Shown in pieces: positions 34,206 to 45,287 of a stretch of 64,000 bases of DNA. The DNA is taken from the NCBI GenBank assembly GCA_029204225.1, contig CM055096.1, forward strand, positions 33,796,571-33,860,570, read 5' to 3'. The position numbers were made by a program, and so were the translations under genes. Below the pieces are notes generated by a model. The model did not search any database, was not told the DNA's origin, and saw only the letters and a program-made list of their open reading frames with translations. Positions within the stretch are counted from its first letter, which is position 1. Each line of letters starts with the position of its first letter. Origin of the DNA: Diphasiastrum complanatum (Eukaryota; Streptophyta; Lycopodiopsida; Lycopodiales; Lycopodiaceae).

Positions 34206-35895
34206 TTCTTCCCTCCTTAAACTGCTTCTATCCTTAGAAGCTCCTCAAAACATGAAAGAATAACAAGAACAGTTCTTTTAACTTTCAATATTAACCTAGA
34301 AAATCACTATCCTTAATCAGACTTACTTATCAAACAAGTACTTAGAGAAAAAATTGTTATCAACCGTTAAACTCTACTCTAGAGTACAAATTTTGATTTG
34401 AAAAATACACTAAGAGATATATTTTCTTAACTGGATTACAATCCACACAAGTTAGTAACATCGCCTTCATGTAAAATACTTACATGAACCACTGAGTGAA
34501 ATACTACCTAACTTAGGAAAATAAAGCTAAAGAACAAATAATAATAAATAATAAGTATAGTCTGAAATCATCCACAAACTCTGATAGACAATTCATAAAA
34601 CTTCCAAGTACAAATATCTTTAGAATCCACAATTTTAAGATATAATAATTTATTCAACTAGAATCTCTAGGATAATCATTACGATATAGAATGATTAAAA
34701 CTCAACTATGAATATCCTAGATACTTTCTTGAGTTAATGCTCCTGTTTCTAGCATCAAATGCAAGAAAATGACAATCATTCATCTTAATAGATTTTTTTG
34801 TCCCCTTTGATAACTGGAGATCCAATCAAAAGAAAAACTGTACTCACGCATCTGCAAACCATAAACTATAGTAGAATAACATCCACGAGATAAATTAAAT
34901 TCTCCACAAATAAAATAACTTATCTTGTGAGAATGCTTGTGAGATTTATAAGCTCTAAATAAAATTCTGGAGTAAAGAGATTCAAACACTGATATGAATT
35001 CTTACTCAAATAATAGATCAAGAATTAATTGGCACACTTAAAAATCATCACAATTCCTTATAATCCTCTAACAATAATAAAGTATCTATTTATTATCCAT
35101 CAATCATAAATATTTAGATTCATATGATTCGTCAATCATAATTTTCAGGTCTCGAAAACCATACTGAACCATTACAGGATATTGGAGTATATGTCCAACA
35201 TAACTCATGAAAAGTAAAAATCATTCCAAGATCTTTCCCACTAGGAAAATACTGGATTTTAGGAAAATTCTTCAGGATTCTCTGACAGAAGTGTTAGATA
35301 TTCAAGTTCTATTTGCTACCGATAACTAAAGATAAAAGGCATACCAAAATAATAATGACAATCATCTTCAATCACAAAAAAACTTTAGATTACTGTCTAG
35401 AATCAAATCTAGACACCCAAAAAAGCATGACAAATGGGCTTTCTAGGACAATTCTCCATAAAACTCCAAAGAATCTCGAGAGTCATTAGAGGAGTTTTGA
35501 GCTCCCCTATTAAAATATTATAGCACTAATACTTTTGACTTGCCATAACTTTTTAATCGCCACTAAAAAGTTATGCCATTTTTAGTATGGAATCAAAATG
35601 TGGACTCAAAAAGTTACGCTACGTAGATTTCAAATTTGAGTGTTTTCATTGGTCCATGTGTAAGAAAAAATTGACAAAAAATATAAAAAGAATCTTTACA
35701 AAGTCTTTTTTGGATTTAGAACTCCTCTGATGAATGGATCTTAGCAATATGCAAATTGAAACAGGGATAGTACACCCACTTGCAACCTTGCTATCCTCAT
35801 TGGAAAAGAATTTCCATGGATCAAATCCGAAATTTTGATGAAAGGTAGCCCTTCTCCATGTTCTCTAGTCTTTGTAAGCCTTGCTCTCATACCAC
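34206..35895 (-). other. Element 7 interior, non-coding
   Basis: AT-rich, stops in all frames, no retroviral motif. Such an element would depend on proteins from another element for movement. Confidence 0.7.
35883..35894 (-). promoter_or_regulatory. Element 7 primer-binding site
   Basis: The minus strand reads TGGTATGAGAGC, one base off the usual tRNA-Met site. One base separates it from the LTR. Confidence 0.7.
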
Positions 35896-36404
35896 TATAA
35901 GGGAAGCTCCCTAAGATCCTGCTTACAAGACAAACACAATGGAAAACACACTATGGAGAAACCATCCAACCAAGTAGAAGCAACCAATCAACTCTAGAAA
36001 CTTCATCCCCAAGCCAAGGAATAGAAAGCATGAAAGTAGAGTGAAACCTTGGCAATGAATCAACCACAAATGTGAGGAGTAGGGCGAGTTTGGCCTCTTC
36101 TTATAGAGCCATGATCCACCTGTGCACGTAGACATGCAAGGTCCTAAATCTCCTATACATAGATTCCTCCAGAATAGAGTCTCTATGCTTGGATCTCCCT
36201 ATTCATAGAATTGCTATTAATAACTCTACACATGCCTTGACTATCCCAAACCTTGTACTAACTCCATTTAGTGTGTTATGGGCCACACAAGAATATTAGT
36301 TACTTTCGGGTCACATCCGACAACGAACAGCTTGTTTCACTGGAGTACTGTGCATCCAAGACTAGGAGTATACTGAATCCTATGTATTGGTCATGGACAT
36401 AACA
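35896..36404 (-). repeat. Element 7 5' LTR
   Basis: 509 bp, collinear with the 3' LTR. It differs by small indels and scattered changes, so the insertion is not very recent. Confidence 0.9.
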
Positions 36405-36865
36405 CAACTAGTCTTCTAATTAGAGTTAAGTTACTTTTGATTTCTTTAGTGATGTGTAGATCTAGAACCTAGCAAGAAGCATGGAAGCTACTTTTGTAGG
36501 TCTAAGATTCACAAAAGAGAGATTCCCAATTCTTATCCACTCTCTTTTTGTCATCTAGTAGAGAGATAGATGCATTTGGCACGTAGAATACTCTCTCTCT
36601 AACTCGAGTTCTAGAAGGCCATCTTGTGTATAAATAAGGAGGCTTTGTACCTCACAAATATACTCTTTCAAGTAAAGCTTCCCATTTCACTCATTTGATG
36701 TGTAAAGTAACTGAGATGGTGATGAATGCTCTTGCCTTGATCCTAACTAGCTTGCTTTTGATTTCCATCTCATTGTCTTAGGATTAGAAGCTAGTTTCTT
36801 GTGCAATCATTCATTCTTTTGATCCTTTGTACTTGCTGCAACTTCACACGTGTGCAAACTTCTCA

Positions 36866-36877
36866 TGGTATCAAAGC
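36866..36877 (+). promoter_or_regulatory. Primer-binding site inside element 8
   Basis: tggtatcaaagc directly follows the LTR-like block ending tctca. Confidence 0.65.
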
Positions 36878-36935
36878 TTGGATAGAAGAGTACACATCTA
36901 CTCATTACTTTGTGAAATGGAATGATCTCTCATCA

Positions 36936-37397
36936 TTGTTGATGATATTTTGTCTCTTACTAGCATGGATACTTGTCATTTATGCAATTCTTATGGACAT
37001 AAAACAACTTTTTGCTCATTTAATCCTCGGGTTATTCAACAAAGATATGCTAAATTACAATATAGAGATAATCCAAATTGGAAGGGACCTAATGGTAAGG
37101 CCCATGGTCTTTGGAATTCCTGAGCGATTAGCCTTGCTAGCTCCTCTTATACAACATGTTCCTTCTGCGAATATGATGGAACCAGAATTTTGGGTTGGTA
37201 ATGACCAATGGAATTACAATACTGATCAAGATATTGGTTCTTCAGAGCAATATGCTATCTGTGCTGTTGCACAACAACAACAGTCTAGACAGTGGGCTAG
37301 AGCACCACTTGGATGCTTTGGATGTGGAGAAAATCACAAAATTGCTGAATGTCCAATTGTTACAAGGACTGTCCAACAAGACCAAAACCTGCCAACA
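36936..37397 (+). pseudogene. Gag-like zinc-knuckle fragment in element 8
   Basis: Two CX2CX4HX4C knuckles lie in different frames. CHLCNSYGHKTTFC occurs near 36970-37011, followed by NPRVIQQRYAKLQYRDNPNW. CFGCGENHKIAECP occurs near 37314-37355, preceded by a Gln-rich stretch. Two knuckles downstream of a primer site suggest a retroelement Gag, broken by at least one frameshift. The usual Gag core is not recognisable. The sequence stops at the right end of element 8. Confidence 0.5.
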
Positions 37398-38222
37398 CTT
37401 GTTTAATGATCCATCTTGGTTATACTTCAATCTATACACCCACTTGCAATCAAGTGGTTTCTTTCCTTGACAAGCATCTTCATAGCAAGTTGGTTCATCA
37501 AGCATTGAAATAAGAAAAGTTTAAGAAATGAAAGATGAAGTGTCTTCCCTTTGATAGCCTTTGCCAATGTACATGAGCATGGCTCGACCCTTGATCAAGT
37601 GGATCCTCTTGGAGTCCTTGGTTCTTGAGATGGATCCTCAAGCTCTTGATCACTTTGAAGCTCTTCCTCCATCCTAAGATGCTCTTTGACATCAAGGTGG
37701 TTAGTAGCACTTTCATCCACTTTACAAGCTTGTTCTTCGTAAAACATAAAAACCCTAATCATGATGACTTTCTTAGTGATAGGATTGAAGACTCTATATC
37801 CTTTGCTAGCCCACAAATATACCTTTGATAGAAGTGGCATCAGCCTTCTTCTTTGTATCCAAGAATTGATGAACATAGCAAGTAGATCCAAAAATTCTTA
37901 GATCTTTGAGATTAGGCCTCTCACCATATAAAGCCTCAAATGGTGTGATTTCTCCAATGGCTTGGTTGGGCAATCTATTGCACAAAAAATTAGCACAAGT
38001 AATTGCATCACCCCAAAATGGTTTTGGTAGAGAAGCATATAGCCTTAAAGCTTTAGCACACTCACATAAAAATTTAAGTTTTACTCTTGACCATGTCATT
38101 TTGTTGACAGATATAAGGACAAGTTAACTCCCTCTTTATGCCATTAGTATTACAAAACTCTATCATCCTATTGGAGATATACTCTCCTCCATTATCACAT
38201 CTTAATTGTGAAAAAACCAACA
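37398..38222 (-). pseudogene. Element 9, integrase and RT start (copia)
   Basis: From about 38222 downward the minus strand reads LRCDNGGEYISNRMIEFC (second catalytic Asp region), a broken QQND-V-KSKT stretch, then ASLPKPFWGDAITCANFLCN and GYRVFNPITKKVI. After an acidic linker it reads DCKWVYRLKYNQDGSLNK at 37405. There element 8 interrupts it, and the next residues of the domain are found at 33371. The first part of the integrase is missing beyond 38222. Confidence 0.85.
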
Positions 38223-38227
38223 AGTAC

Positions 38228-38252
38228 ACATGTGTGGGGAAACCACACATGT
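38228..38252. repeat. Perfect 10-bp inverted repeat
   Basis: acatgtgtgg and ccacacatgt separated by five bases. It sits right at the broken end of the element 9 integrase. Confidence 0.7.
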
Positions 38253-39421
38253 TAATGACCCTCCCTGAGATTTGTGATAGCACATAGATCTCATTTAGAG
38301 TGAAATTCACAATCTAACACTAGAATCCAAGGCTAGATCACCATCTATAAGCATACATGTTACACTATGCTTTGTTAGTTAGTTTTGTTAGTGAAGCAAC
38401 CTTCGGAAATTAATAATTGACAATGTCCAATGCATATCTATTCACAGCCAGCACTTCTTTATTCATTGCTAGTAAGGATAGGTGCTTTTGGTACCGACAA
38501 ACTCAAACAATAAGTAGCATGAATTATGCTCTATACTGATGATAGGGTTTACACCTATTTGGTGTAGTGATTGGTCACTTCTCCTTGGATTATACATATA
38601 TGTTGCTTATTGGGAAGGTCAACTAGCTAGATGATCCGATGAAGTGGGTTTGTAGACATGTAAGCTACACATAGACATGCAATTTGTTTTAAAAATCAAC
38701 AATTACTCAACTTAGATATTCTAAATTGATAGGTAAATTATGTGTTTATTAGATGGCAAAGTTGTTGGTGGGTGGGTGAAGAATGCAGGAGTGGGCACAT
38801 GGCAAACTAGCCACCCATTCTTGTTTCAATGGCAATAATGGTGCAACCACATGTAGTTTATTCAAAGTCATAGCTACTAAGGATCATTGAGTATGGGATA
38901 TCCAAATTGTGTCGATAAGTATCATGAGTTCTGCTCTATATTAAAAACATGATTTCCACGTGATTGGTGTATTTAATGTCATGTTTTCTTGGATGATTTT
39001 TATATGTTGCTTGCTTGGAAGGTAAAGTAAATATGGGATTATTTAATGTGCCTGTGCAGATAAACAACATAGAGACATGTAGTTTGATTTTGAGAAACAA
39101 CAAGTTTTCAAGCTAAATATTGTAAATTGGTAGTTAAGTTTTATGTTTGATCACTAAATAAAGTTGAAATACAAATAGGATGATCAATCCCTTAGAGTTA
39201 GCCATGGGGTTTCATTTATCTAAGTACATTCCCATTGTACATATATCAATACACCATGATAATATATAGAAACTCATGCATGTTCGTGTGAAAGCTCCAT
39301 AACCAAATATAAGTATAAGCATCATAGGGATCCAAGACCTCCAATGGTGATACAATTTGCGAAGTACACTTGTAGATAAGGTAACCTTCTACACCATGAT
39401 TTATTGTTCATATGAACATAT
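38253..39421. repeat. Intergenic with a diverged tandem duplication (~415-bp period)
   Basis: 38500-38760 and 38920-39160 share the same order of phrases: aagta(g/t)catga(a/g)tt, tgctctatact/tta, ttggtgta, atatgttgctt, ttggaaggt, acatagagacatg or acatagacatgca, and aaat(t)tggtag or aaattgatag. No coding frame in the interval. Confidence 0.55.
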
Positions 39422-40498
39422 TGTTGGAAAAGAGGGGTGTGAAGCAAAGGATAGCTTGAAAAGAAAAATAAAAATAAAAACAAACAAGAAAAGAAGCGAA
39501 CTCGAATGGAAAGTGTTCGTGCATAGCGGAATAAGCTATCTCACTCTTTCCTTAAGCATGACTACGCCTATCAGACTCGAACAGAATATTAGTGATAGAA
39601 ATCACGTTCGAGCTGATTATGTAGCCAAACATTTAGCATCAAAACATCAGAAAGATAATTTTTCACGAACATCTAGACAAATTATTAGTTGCGAATTATT
39701 TGCGAAGAGCAGACTACCAGATTAAGTGATGAGAGAGTCAGACAGAATGTAGAAAAGCATTACATTATTGACACAAATCTAACTGCAGAACAAATAGAGT
39801 TGTAATCAGATTAAGTATAGCGAAATATACAAGTCAATAATGCAAGTGAGCACAAGACAATAGCAGATGAAACCAAGTGCTTCACAAAGCTGATCATAGA
39901 ATTTGTTATGGTAATAAACCTATTACTGACAATACATCTGGAAGAAAGAATCGATGCACGAAAGCATCTATAATGTCTATCTCTGATACGCTTCTGATGC
40001 TATGTTATTGCTTCACTTTTGCTTGTTGCTGAATATGCAGTTGGTATTCAATATATACATAGTTTTATAGGTGTGCAGATGAAGAAAGTACAAAAGTGGA
40101 TGTGTTGTCTGTGGAAGATCGTGGGTGGTTGATGTCGTTGTCAAATCTAATTGCACAATGCATGGGATGAGCATGAAAAGGCCACGACAACAGCCTTTGT
40201 TGATATTAACGTTAATAAAAATGCAAAAAATACGACACTCTGACGAATGCCTTAAAATTTGATTTACAGGGTATTTTCCCTTTTTCATTAGGGCACCTTT
40301 GGCATTTGTAGGGCAGTGTCGTCTTTTTTGCCTGCCACAAATCACGTGTAAAAACACAATGTCACCTTTTTTGCCTTTTTTGCATATCTTATTTTACATG
40401 TAAATATGTAGACTGTGCAACAACACAAGTAAAATACAACAGCATGAATGGAGGCAGATTAAAATAGGATTTAGGAGAGTAGAGGAGATAAATCCAAC
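39422..40498 (-). repeat. Element 6 3' LTR
   Basis: 1,077 bp. On the minus strand it runs TGTTGGATTTATC...CTTTTCCAACA. The purine tract aagggggggt lies just upstream. Its outer ~560 bp match 44496-45051. Confidence 0.8.
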
Positions 40499-40507
40499 AC
40501 CCCCCCC

Positions 40508-40825
40508 TTAATCTGGATCCGTGAATGCCTTGATCTTCAGACAAAGCAATGCACAAAACTTGTTGTGTGCATTAACAATTAATGCCTTTGTGAATATATT
40601 TGCAACCATGTCCTGTGTTCTACAGTACGTTAAGCTTACCTCCTTGTTGAGAACCTTGCCCCTGATGTAATGATATCTAATTTCAATGTGCTTACTCCTA
40701 GAGTGAAATCTAGGGTTGGCCGATAAGGCAATAGCACTCTGATTATCACAAAATATGGTTGTAGGGCTATATTGATACAACCTGATGTCTGATAGTAAAT
40801 TTCTCAAAGACCAGAAACCAGCACA
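40508..40825 (-). pseudogene. Element 6 RNase H, C-terminal half
   Basis: The minus-strand frame reads CAGFWSLRNLLSDIRL, IFCDNQSAIALSANPRFHS and MVANIFTKALI. It begins abruptly at the inversion breakpoint. The matching first half ends at 43711 on the other strand (TEAEYIVASSSA). Confidence 0.88.
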
Positions 40826-43711
40826 GCACAAAGAACAGTCGAATTTGCAGACGAAGAAAAAGTTGTTCTACAAATACTACAAACGAAACAACCACGAGAT
40901 TCAAAAAGCAGATCATGATGCCTTTATGACTAGCCGTCAAGGAGCATCCAGCGACAGTTCTTGGTTCATGGATTTCGGTGCCACACAGCATATGACCAGC
41001 CTCATTGGCTGTTTGGAGTCCTGTACACCCTACAGTAACAACAAATATGTTCACCTTGGCGATAATAGCACACAAGCTATTAAAGGTGAAGGTATTGTAG
41101 GATTAAGCTTTGCAAATGATCAGTCTAAGCTACTTTCTAAAGTCATGTATGTACCCAACTTATCTACGAATCTGCTCTCTGTAAGCATAATCATAGATCT
41201 AGGACATAAAGTAGAATTTGAATGTGATCAGTGCAAAGTAGTTGATAGGATAGGCAAGATCCTATCACTCGCAAAGAGACATGGATACTTGTATAGATCA
41301 AGTAATTGATTTTCTATCTCTAGTCAGGCGTTCAGTACTTCTATTCAAGCAAATAAAAGCTACTTTGGCATTATAGACTTGGTCACCTGAATCATGTTGT
41401 TGTACAACAAATGTCTAAACATTCTATTGCTCTTGATCTAGACTATCCTAGAGATAAAGTCGAGTTACCTGTCTATCAAGACTGTCTAGTTGGTAAACTG
41501 ATTAGAAAACCATTAAGATCAAGCCATCAGCATACTGCTAGAGGACTGTTAGACATTGTGCATTCAAACATTTGTGGCCCGATGAAGAATTCTTCTCTGA
41601 AGGATGCAAAGTACTTTATAGCTTTTATTGATGAATTTTCCAGAAGGACTATGGTGTACTTTATCAATAAGAAATTAGAAGCTTTTAGTTGCTTCAGAAT
41701 CTTCAAGGAGCGTGCAGAAAAAGAGACTAGAAGGACGATCAAGGCCTTAAGGTCAGACAATGGTGGAAAATACATCTCTACTGAATTTAAAGTGTATTGC
41801 CAAAGCCAAGGCATTGAGCAGCAATTCATCACTCCTTACAATCCTCAGTCTAATGGCTTAGCCGAGAGGAAGAACCGTACTCTGGTTGAATCAGTCAAAT
41901 GTATGTTGGCGCATGCATCGCTGCCCAAGAGCTTGTGGGTCGAAGCTGTCCACCACAACTTACATCCAGAACAGATGTTTGACCAAGGCACTCTCAGGAA
42001 AAATACCTCATGAGGTGTGGACAAGCTCTAAGCCTTCTGTGAAGAACCTAAGAGTGTTTGGATGCATTGCCTACATGTAGATCCCGAAAGACACGAGGAA
42101 GAAATTTAACTTCCAAGGTCTCAAGACCATCCTGATTGGATATACTTCATCTCATAACACATACAAGCTGTATGATCCCGATACCCAACAAATCTTGTAC
42201 AGCCGGGATACAGTCTTTATCGAGGATCAGTTCGTCGACATCAAAGGCAAAGATGTTGTTCCAGGAGAACCTTCATCACTTGCCATTGACACGACAATCA
42301 GAGCTTCTAGATCAAGCGTGTCCATTGTCGACCTAGTATTTGACAACGAATCAGACGAAGATGTTGCAGCTACAAGTCCCATGAGTGGTTCATCAGTTGA
42401 TTCCTCCCAAAAGATCAAGCCGAGTGCACACACAACCCACAAGGTATACTCTTGAGTATGCATGTCTCTTGATACAGCAAACCAGAATCTGATCTTTGGA
42501 GAGAAGCTATGGACAGAGAGTATTCCTCTATGATCAAGAACCAGACATGGTCACTAGTTGAAGCCCCTACTGGCTGCAATATCATTGATTTTAAATGGAT
42601 CTTCAAGATCAAGTACAATGCCAATGGAGCAATTGATTGAAGGAAGGCAAGATTGGTAGCATGAGGATTCACTCAGATCCCCAACATCGACTACAGTGAG
42701 ACTTTCAGTCCAGTAATCAAGCATTCATCGATTCGAGCCATCCTATTATATGTTGTAGTTGCCGACCTCGAAGTGCATCAACTCGATGTGCAAACAGCCT
42801 ATCTGAATGGAGTTATACAAGAAGACATCTACATGATCCAACCCGAAGGATATTTTCTTGAAGGTATGAAGAATCATGTTTGTAAACTCCGTAAGGCACT
42901 CTACAACTTGAAATAGTCTGCTAGAGCTTGGTTTCAGAGGATCAACACATTCATCATCAAACAAGGTTTCCAACCAAGCACTGCTGATTGCAACGTCTAT
43001 TCCAAGTTAGTGTAGCAATCCTTCATTATCATCATGGATGATACGTTGTTTTTCAGCAACAATACCAAATTGGTCAAGGATTCTAGACATATGATGTTTT
43101 CTGAGTTCGACATGACTGATCTGGATGAAGCTCACTTATTTATGGGCATTCAGATCCATAGAGACAAAGCGAGATGACTGATATATATTACTCAACAAAG
43201 GTATTTTCACAATGTTCTTGACAGAAACAATCTAATGAATTGTAAGCTAGCTCACTCATCGATGGATCTAGGCTTGCGTTTGTTAAAGGACCAATGTCTC
43301 CAGACCAAGCATGAAGAGGAGCAGATGAGAGAGTATCCTTATCAATCGATACTTGGATCTCTCATGTACGCAATGGTACAAGATCTGACATCTCTTTTGC
43401 AGTAAGATCACTCAATCAATATATGGCTAATCCTGGCATTACCCATTGGAAGGCTCTCATAAGAGTCATGAGGTATATGCGAGCTACCATGGACCAGTGC
43501 ATCTACTAGGGAGAAGTCAACAACGACAATATTCATCAGCTCAGTGAATATTCTGATGCAAGCTGGGGAGGAGATGTAGACAATCATAAGTTCACAATCT
43601 AGATTTACATTCTCCTTCAACGACGGTCCTATCTCATGGAACAGTCGTAAGCAAACCTCTATCACTCTTTTTTCTACAGAAGCAGAATACATTGTTGCTT
43701 CTTCTTCTGCT
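40826..43711 (+). pseudogene. Element 6 inverted segment: gag end to mid RNase H
   Basis: The plus-strand order is a decayed knuckle (FYKYYKRNNHEIQ; the Cys residues are Tyr), protease (WFMDFGATQHMTS, catalytic DSG changed to DFG), pre-integrase and integrase (FIDEFSRRTM, LRSDNGGKY, NGLAERKNR). After a TAG near 42079 and other breaks comes the reverse transcriptase (LDVQTAYLNGVIQEDIYM, then MDDTLF at the active site). RNase H runs to TEAEYIVASSSA. Many stops and shifts show long decay. Confidence 0.85.
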
Positions 43712-44320
43712 TAGTCGTGCTCTGGTTGGTGTACAATGCGTGAGAATCAGCTAAGAAACTGGAGGCTTCGTTCCTCCGCATGTCTTCTTGCAACAACATT
43801 GTGATGACTCTTGAAAGAGTCAGCTTTGGATGTGTCGTGATGATCATCACCCAGTTGTCATATGAGCTTGGCAAGCTTGTAAGCAGTCGCATCACTATGT
43901 CTTGATTTTCTATGACAAATCCGACAGCAGCCATTTGTTTTAGCAGGTTCTTGAATTGGTTGATGTGATTCTACGGGAAATCATCATTCACCATCTTGAG
44001 GGAGTAAAATTTCTTTCTGAGATGTAGCTTGGAAGCTATATCTCTCACTTCATTTAATGCGCTCAAGATGCCCCAGACTTCTTTGGATGTCTGGGCTTCA
44101 AATACATGGCCGATCTAAGTATCCGAAATGTTGAGGATGATCAGCGCAAATGCCTTGCCATCCTTCAGCTTCCATTTGGAGATTGCTGCGTCGTCAGCTT
44201 CGGGTTTTCCTTCTGCACTTGTAACAACGTCATACAACTCCTTAACCATTAGCATTGTTTTCATCTTAAATTTCCACAGATGGTAATTGGCTCAATCAAG
44301 CTTGTCCATGATAGGACTGG
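43712..44320 (-). pseudogene. Element 6 gag
   Basis: The minus strand reads ANYHLWKFKMKTMLMVKELY, then NHINQFKNLLKQMAAVGFV and LTSLPSSYDNWVMIITTHP, a UBN2-type copia Gag with a few stops. It ends at the inversion breakpoint. The block RKKFYSLKMVNDDF is closely matched by the gag piece at the right edge of the window, so they belong to related families. Confidence 0.8.
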
Positions 44321-44482
44321 CTTTCCCTTGGGAATCCGTGTGAAAGATTAGTCTAGGTGATAGGAATAACTATCAGTGAATTAAGTATGAAAATTTGGTG
44401 CTAAATTATAGAACAAGAAGACAATTACTCTATCGGCCAGTAGAGTCTTGTTAATGTGGAAGCTTATCATGCTGCAGAAAAT

Positions 44483-44495
44483 AGCTCTGATACCA
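44483..44495 (-). promoter_or_regulatory. Element 6 primer-binding site
   Basis: The plus strand reads agctctgatacca, giving TGGTATCAGAGCT on the minus strand. It touches the LTR end ...CTCAACA. Confidence 0.85.
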
Positions 44496-45051
44496 TGTTG
44501 AGAAAGAGGGGTGTGAAGCGGAGGATAGCTCAAAAAGAAAAAAAAACACAAAAATGAACACGAAAAGAAGTGAACTCGAATGGAAAGTGTTTGTGCGCAG
44601 CGGAATAAGCTATCTCACTCTCTCCTTAAGCATGATTATGCCTACCAGACTCTAACAGAACATTAGTGATAGAAATCATATTTGAGCTGATTATGTAGCC
44701 AAACATTTAGCATCAAAACATCAGAAAGATAATTTGTCGTGAACAGCTAGACAAATTCTTAGTCGCAAATTATTCGTGAAGAGCAGACTACTAGATTAAG
44801 TAATGAGAGAGTCAGACAGAATGTAGAAAAGCATTGCATTATTGACACAAATCTGAACATAGAACAAACAGAGCTGTAATCAGATTAAGTATAGCGAAAT
44901 ATACAAGTCAATAATGCAGGTGAGCACAAGACAATAGCGGATGAAACTGCGTGCTTCACAAAGCTAGTTAACAATCTGTTACGGTGATAAACCTATTACT
45001 AACAATACATCTAAAAAAAAGAATCGATGCGCGAAAGCATCTACAATGACT
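44496..45051 (-). repeat. Element 6 5' LTR, partial
   Basis: Matches 39422-39985 closely, then stops where element 5 starts. Confidence 0.8.
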
Positions 45052-45230
45052 TAGAATTTGAAATGAAATTACACTGTACATATAGTTGTTCACTCAGGCA
45101 ACCCATGCATGACCCAGGTTGCCGTTGGCGGGACGTGTGTCCCCTCGACTTGCCTCGTGGCGAGGCCAACTGATCCTTATCCACTGATAGACCCACAGTA
45201 CAGTAACACAATGATTCTACTTTAATTCTA
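45052..45230 (-). repeat. Element 5 3' LTR, internally deleted
   Basis: Matches the element 4 LTR but jumps from tagaatttg to aaatgaaattac, losing roughly 90 bp. Confidence 0.78.
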
Positions 45231-45287
45231 ACTCTCTCTCTTAAAGTAGAGTCTACTTTTTATACAGTCATATACATAGCTTTAAAG

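Larger units (their letters stand above)
33689..36404 (-). mobile_element. Element 7: non-coding LTR element with exact CAACT duplication
   Basis: LTRs 33689-34205 (517 bp) and 35896-36404 (509 bp) flank 1.7 kb with no gag or pol frame. caact at 33684-33688 and 36405-36409 is a perfect 5-bp target duplication. On the minus strand a purine tract (taaggagggaagaa) adjoins the 3' LTR, and TGGTATGAGAGC at 35883-35894 adjoins the 5' LTR as primer site. This is a LARD/TRIM-like non-autonomous element. Confidence 0.9.
33600..36865 (+). repeat. LTR-like block inside element 8, split by element 7
   Basis: It starts TGTGAAAGTACTTG right after the purine tract gaggaggtggagat and ends acacgtgtgcaaacttctca right before a primer-binding site. 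Removing element 7 and one caact leaves about 550 bp. A TATA-like tgtataaataagg is at about 36627. Having both a purine tract on the left and a primer site on the right is unusual for one LTR. Confidence 0.6.
33372..37397. mobile_element. Element 8: composite insertion with exact CTTGT target duplication
   Basis: cttgt occurs at 33367-33371 and 37398-37402, and outside these copies the copia frame of element 9 is continuous. So 33372-37397 is a single insertion event. Its ends read TGTTGGAGGGTTT and, inverted, TGTTGGCAGGTTT. Inside are a purine tract, an LTR-like block (33600-36865, itself split by element 7), a primer-binding site and a zinc-knuckle frame. LTR direct repeats at the outer ends were not found, so the class is unresolved. 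Confidence 0.75.
39422..45051 (-). mobile_element. Element 6: copia element with an internal pol inversion
   Basis: Left LTR 39422-40498 and right LTR 44496-45051 (interrupted by element 5) flank a minus-strand primer site, gag (44320-43712) and the RNase H end (40825-40508). Between them the segment 40826-43711 lies on the opposite strand. Its ends join correctly to the flanking halves only if turned around. The remainder of the right LTR was not found beyond element 5. Confidence 0.8.
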
